A stretch of DNA of 64,000 nt from Pseudonocardiales bacterium (GTDB lineage: Bacteria > Actinomycetota > Actinomycetes > Mycobacteriales > QHCD01): NCBI GenBank assembly GCA_003244255.1, contig QHCD01000053.1:17862-81861 (forward strand), read 5' to 3'. A program made the translations under genes and the position numbers. Every line of letters starts with the position of its first letter. Positions within the stretch are counted from its first letter, which is position 1. This document shows positions 61,442 through 64,000 of the stretch, one piece after another. Under the pieces are notes generated by a model, which saw only the letters and a program-made list of their open reading frames with translations, did no database searches and was not told the DNA's origin.

Positions 61442-62276
61442 GGACCTTCTCCTTCGTCCCGCGATGCGGGTGCCTCGTCCGGGAGCGGCCGGGCAGGCGA
61501 GGCAGCACGACTCCCGGTCCGGCCTGGTAGCGGAGCCGGATCCGCTCGGGGGACACGCCGGCGAGAAAGAGCAGCTTCAGGTGCTGCATGAACGCGATCA
61601 TGCGCAGCGTCCCGTATTTCGTCAGGCGGCGCGACGCCGCGGTGCTGGTCGCCGGGAGGACGACCATCCGCCCGGCCCGATGCAACCGTCGGGAGAACTC
61701 GAAATCCTCCATCAGGGGCAGCGGGGCGAATCCGCCGAGGCGCTCGAAGGTGTCGCGGCGCACGAACATGGCTTGGTCGCCGAAGACGTGGTGCAGATGC
61801 CGGGCGCGCAGCGTGGACACCCAGGCGAGGTAGTCCAGTGACGGGGTGCGCCGATCGAAGCGCAGAGTGAGGCCGCCGCCGACGATGCGCGGGTCGGCGA
61901 GCGCCGCGCGGATCTGCCCTAACGCGTGTGGCGCGATGACGGTGTCGGCGTGCACGAACCACAGCACGTCCCCTCGGGCGTGGTGGGCGCCTTCGTTCAT
62001 CTGTTGCGCCCGACCGGGGGCGGTCGCGATCACGCGCGCATGGGCCGAGGCCAGCTCGGGTGTGCCGTCGTTACTGCCGCCATCGACGACCATCAGTTCG
62101 CAGTCCGCGAAGTCTTTTCGGATCCGTTGCAGCACTTCCCTGATGATCTCGGCCTCGTTCAGCACCGGGACGATGATCGACACGACCAGGTCGCTGCCCG
62201 GGTGCTCGGGCGATCGCCGGGTGGCGCCTGCTCTCGCCGTGGCGGGCCGCGACGACGCCCTCATGCCAAGTCGCAT
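61431..62276 (-). CDS. Family 2 glycosyltransferase, TIGR04283 (rSAM/selenodomain, 'arsenosugar') type
   Basis: A 281-residue GT-A protein. Motifs of this family are 'VSIIVPVLNEAEIIREVL', 'VVDGGSNDGTPELA', the diagnostic 'APGRAQQMNEGAHHARGDVLWFVHADT', 'GDQAMFVRRDTFERLGGF' and 'PLMEDFEFSRRL'. The first 30 residues are Arg/Ala-rich, and a later start near 'VVSIIV' is possible. It works next to the TIGR04282 enzyme in these clusters. The acceptor is unknown and is suspected to be a nucleoside- or arsenic-containing compound. The start overlaps the upstream gene by 16 bases. Confidence 0.9.
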   Translation of the reverse strand: MRLGMRASSRPATARAGATRRSPEHPGSDLVVSIIVPVLNEAEIIREVLQRIRKDFADCELMVVDGGSNDGTPELASAHARVIATAPGRAQQMNEGAHHARGDVLWFVHADTVIAPHALGQIRAALADPRIVGGGLTLRFDRRTPSLDYLAWVSTLRARHLHHVFGDQAMFVRRDTFERLGGFAPLPLMEDFEFSRRLHRAGRMVVLPATSTAASRRLTKYGTLRMIAFMQHLKLLFLAGVSPERIRLRYQAGPGVVLPRLPGRSRTRHPHRGTKEKVHGD

Positions 62277-62956
62277 GATTGCTCGAATGCCGAAATGAGA
62301 ATGGCATGGATCGCCCGTGGCAGCGCGGCGTCAGCCGCGAGCGCCCGCGCGTCCTCGGGTGTGTCCAGGTCGCGCAGCGTCGGCAGGAACGCGACGTCCA
62401 AGCCTGCCGCGAGTGCCGCTGCGACACTGGATTCCAGCACCTGCGGCCCGCCCCACAGAGTTGGGTCGATGTCGAACACTGCGGGGGCGGGGCGGCGCAG
62501 CGCGATGAGGTAGTAGCCAGCGTCCAGGGCGGGTCCGAAGACCACGTCGTGTCCCGCGTGGAGCAGCTCGGTTGCCTCGATGATCCGCTCTGACGTCAGC
62601 AGGGGCACGTCGGTGCCGATCAGCACGATCGGGCCAGGTCGGGTTGCTGCCGCGTGCGCCACCGCGGCGCACATCCGGGCGCCCAGGTTGCTGCCCTGCT
62701 GGGCGAAGACGGTTGCGGTCGTTCCCACCGTTTGCGCGACTTCGGCCACGGCGTCGGGCGGTTCGACCGCGACGTGCAGCGAGGTCGTCGGCGCCACCCG
62801 CGACGCTGTGGCCGCGATGCGCACGGTGTGCGCGAGCAGCGCCTGTTGCAATCGCGCGCAGCCGGCCGCGCCGAGCAGAGGCTGCAGCCGCGTCTTCGTT
62901 GAGCCCGGGCGGGCGGCGCGCGTCATCACCACCACGGTCGGTGGCGGGCTACTCAT
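62261..62956 (-). CDS. TIGR04282-type glycosyl/nucleotidyl transferase (rSAM/selenodomain associated)
   Basis: A 231-residue GT-A-like protein. The start '[22 protein letters not shown]' and '[18 protein letters not shown]', then '[20 protein letters not shown]' and '[13 protein letters not shown]', are characteristic of TIGR04282. It starts with an ATG overlapping the phosphorylase stop (ATGA). The long open frame upstream in the same phase is a shadow of the phosphorylase gene. It probably transfers a sugar or nucleotidyl group together with the TIGR04283 enzyme. Confidence 0.9.
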   Translation of the reverse strand: MSSPPPTVVVMTRAARPGSTKTRLQPLLGAAGCARLQQALLAHTVRIAATASRVAPTTSLHVAVEPPDAVAEVAQTVGTTATVFAQQGSNLGARMCAAVAHAAATRPGPIVLIGTDVPLLTSERIIEATELLHAGHDVVFGPALDAGYYLIALRRPAPAVFDIDPTLWGGPQVLESSVAAALAAGLDVAFLPTLRDLDTPEDARALAADAALPRAIHAILISAFEQSCDLA

Positions 62957-63744
62957 GCGTCGAACCGGTAGTTGGTGCCGACCGGCGGCGGGACGGCCAG
63001 CACCCGGCTCAAGGTGGCGTCCACGATGCGGGCGAACACGCCGGTGGCGGCGTGCATCCGCTCGATGAGCGCGCCGACTGGTTGCGGCACGTGACGCACG
63101 GCGTTGGCGTGATCGGTGAGGTAGCCCAGCAGCAGGATCGGGACCTCGGCCTCGCCGGCCAGGACGATCTCCGGTCCCGCCGACTGGCTCACCGCCGTCA
63201 CGCCATTGCCGGCGAGCGCGGCGATCTCGCTGCGGCTGTTGAACCGCGGACCGTCGACGTGGCCGTAGCAGCCGTGCTCGATCACCGCGATGTCGAGTTC
63301 GCGGGCCGCGGCGATGGCGTGCCCACGCAACGCCTCGGAGAACGGCAGGTCGAAGATCCAGTGTCCGCGTCCGGCCGCGCCGGGCGTGTCGTGCCAGGTG
63401 CACAGTGAGCCGTCCGGTAGCCGGTTGGACGGGAAGTACAGGTCGTCGAAGACGACGAGAAAGCCGAGCTCGGCGGCCGGGTCCAGCGCGCCGCATACGG
63501 TCAGGCTGATCACGAAATCGACGCCGCGGTCGATGAGCGCGGTGAGGTTGGCGCGGTGTTGGATCTGGTTGGACAGTCGTGCGTGGCTCGGGCCGTGGCG
63601 TGCCAGGTGAATGACGTCGACAGCGCCCACCGTTCCTTCGGTGAGGTGCACGTCGCCGAAACGGGTCGACACGGTGGTGGTGCTCGTCACGGCGAGTGAC
63701 GGCCACTCGTAGGAGCCGGAGCCGGTGATGATGCCGGCGCGCAT
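62953..63744 (-). CDS. MTA/purine nucleoside phosphorylase-like enzyme
   Basis: A 263-residue protein starting '[15 protein letters not shown]', with '[44 protein letters not shown]' (phosphate and ribose pocket) and '[21 protein letters not shown]'. This is the MTAP/PNP family 2 plan. MTAP cleaves methylthioadenosine, a by-product of some radical SAM reactions; here it may act on the pathway's nucleoside intermediate. Substitutions in the base pocket could change substrate. It lies in the rSAM/selenodomain operon with ATGA and TGATG overlaps on both sides. Confidence 0.88.
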   Translation of the reverse strand: MRAGIITGSGSYEWPSLAVTSTTTVSTRFGDVHLTEGTVGAVDVIHLARHGPSHARLSNQIQHRANLTALIDRGVDFVISLTVCGALDPAAELGFLVVFDDLYFPSNRLPDGSLCTWHDTPGAAGRGHWIFDLPFSEALRGHAIAAARELDIAVIEHGCYGHVDGPRFNSRSEIAALAGNGVTAVSQSAGPEIVLAGEAEVPILLLGYLTDHANAVRHVPQPVGALIERMHAATGVFARIVDATLSRVLAVPPPVGTNYRFDA

Positions 63745-63908
63745 CAGCGCTCCGCCCGCGACGCGGCGGTGGGCAGTATCGGCAGTGCCTGGCGCGGCGC
63801 GACGTTCTCGATCGGATCGAGCACGTTGTGCTGAACGCAGGCCGGGACGAGGTTCCCGGTCTCGGGGTGCGCCGTCGCGTAGGCGCAGGCCTTCAAGACT
63901 CGGGCCAT
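63744..63908 (-). CDS. 54-residue small conserved-looking protein
   Basis: An ATG at 63908 overlaps the stop of the upstream gene and its own stop overlaps the phosphorylase ATG (TGATG both times), so it is certainly placed as a gene. It reads 'MARVLKACAYATAHPETG', 'LVPACVQHNVLDPIENVAPRQALPIL', and ends in a basic tail. Two Cys (residues 8 and 24) and a His could bind metal. I recognise no family. It may be a partner or carrier peptide for the operon's enzymes. Confidence 0.65.
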   Translation of the reverse strand: MARVLKACAYATAHPETGNLVPACVQHNVLDPIENVAPRQALPILPTAASRAER

Positions 63909-64000
63909 CACTCTTCGGTAACCGAGATGACGTCCCAGAACGCCACATGGTTCTTGATCTTCCTGGCCAGCGGGGAGGGATGCCGGTAGGTCCAGGCGGC
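63908..64000 (-). CDS. C-terminal end of a DUF427-like protein (partial)
   Basis: The reverse strand at the right edge reads 'AWTYRHPSPLARKIKNHVAFWD' and ends 'VISVTEE' at 63908. The 'AWTY..PS..A..I..HVAFW' pattern is like the C-terminal end of DUF427 proteins. The gene continues beyond the window. Its stop overlaps the next ATG (TGATG), so the operon starts further upstream, outside the window. Confidence 0.45.
   Translation of the reverse strand, partial: AAWTYRHPSPLARKIKNHVAFWDVISVTEE

Overview
The window is high-GC DNA from an actinobacterium. The backbone markers are a small BldC-type MerR regulator, a DUF3073 protein, an Rpf-like transglycosylase, a mycothiol-type maleylpyruvate isomerase homologue and a DUF3151 gene near purA and fba. 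The order purM / DUF3073 (reverse) / amino-acid dehydrogenase (reverse) / bldC is a familiar actinobacterial arrangement. I cannot fix the genus from sequence alone; a Frankiales/Jatrophihabitantales-like soil actinobacterium is my best guess.

Layout. 1-4.2 kb: flippase-like membrane protein, methyltransferase, glycosyltransferase and class II aldolase (fba). 4.3-11.6 kb: hydrogenase maturation genes hypB-hypA (reverse) and hypC plus a DUF6390-like gene (forward), then an iron-type ABC importer with an XRE regulator. 12.1-19.5 kb: Rpf-like protein, a divergent histidine kinase / small protein / response regulator set, and a lipoprotein - membrane protein - S53 sedolisin operon of visibly lower GC. 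19.7-21.2 kb: broken IS30 and Tn3-family transposase remnants directly upstream of the DUF3151 gene. 21.6-26.6 kb: NlpC/P60-FG-GAP protein, diacylglycerol-kinase-like protein, purA and a glycerophosphodiesterase.

27.0-44.9 kb is a long purine biosynthesis region: purD-purB-selB-purC, purS-purQ-purL, then purF-purM. It is interrupted by selB (selenocysteine elongation factor), two small membrane proteins, an orphan cobalamin riboswitch, and a reverse-strand pair consisting of a 69-residue peptide with ten cysteines coupled by a TTGA overlap to a large FtsX-type permease. purL carries a one-base frameshift. Short tandem repeats sit at gene junctions at selB/purC, at the start of purQ and after purM.

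45-54 kb: DUF3073, valine/leucine-type dehydrogenase, bldC, thioesterase-like gene, diguanylate cyclase, a very large subtilase-like secreted protein with a changed catalytic Asp/His, and a DapC-like aminotransferase. 54.2-58 kb: a decayed serine recombinase, thioredoxin-like protein, methyltransferase, ECF sigma / zinc anti-sigma pair and a MerA-like flavoprotein disulfide reductase.

58.0-64.0 kb is a tightly overlapping reverse-strand operon: DUF427-like fragment, 54-residue protein, MTA/purine nucleoside phosphorylase-like enzyme, two glycosyltransferases of the TIGR04282/TIGR04283 (rSAM/selenodomain, 'arsenosugar') type, a deleted MFS transporter, a metallophosphoesterase-radical SAM fusion and a TVP38 membrane protein. 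This operon, with the flavoprotein and sigma factor beside it, and the Cys-rich peptide/permease pair are the best candidates for an undescribed system. No rRNA, tRNA or CRISPR array was recognised.
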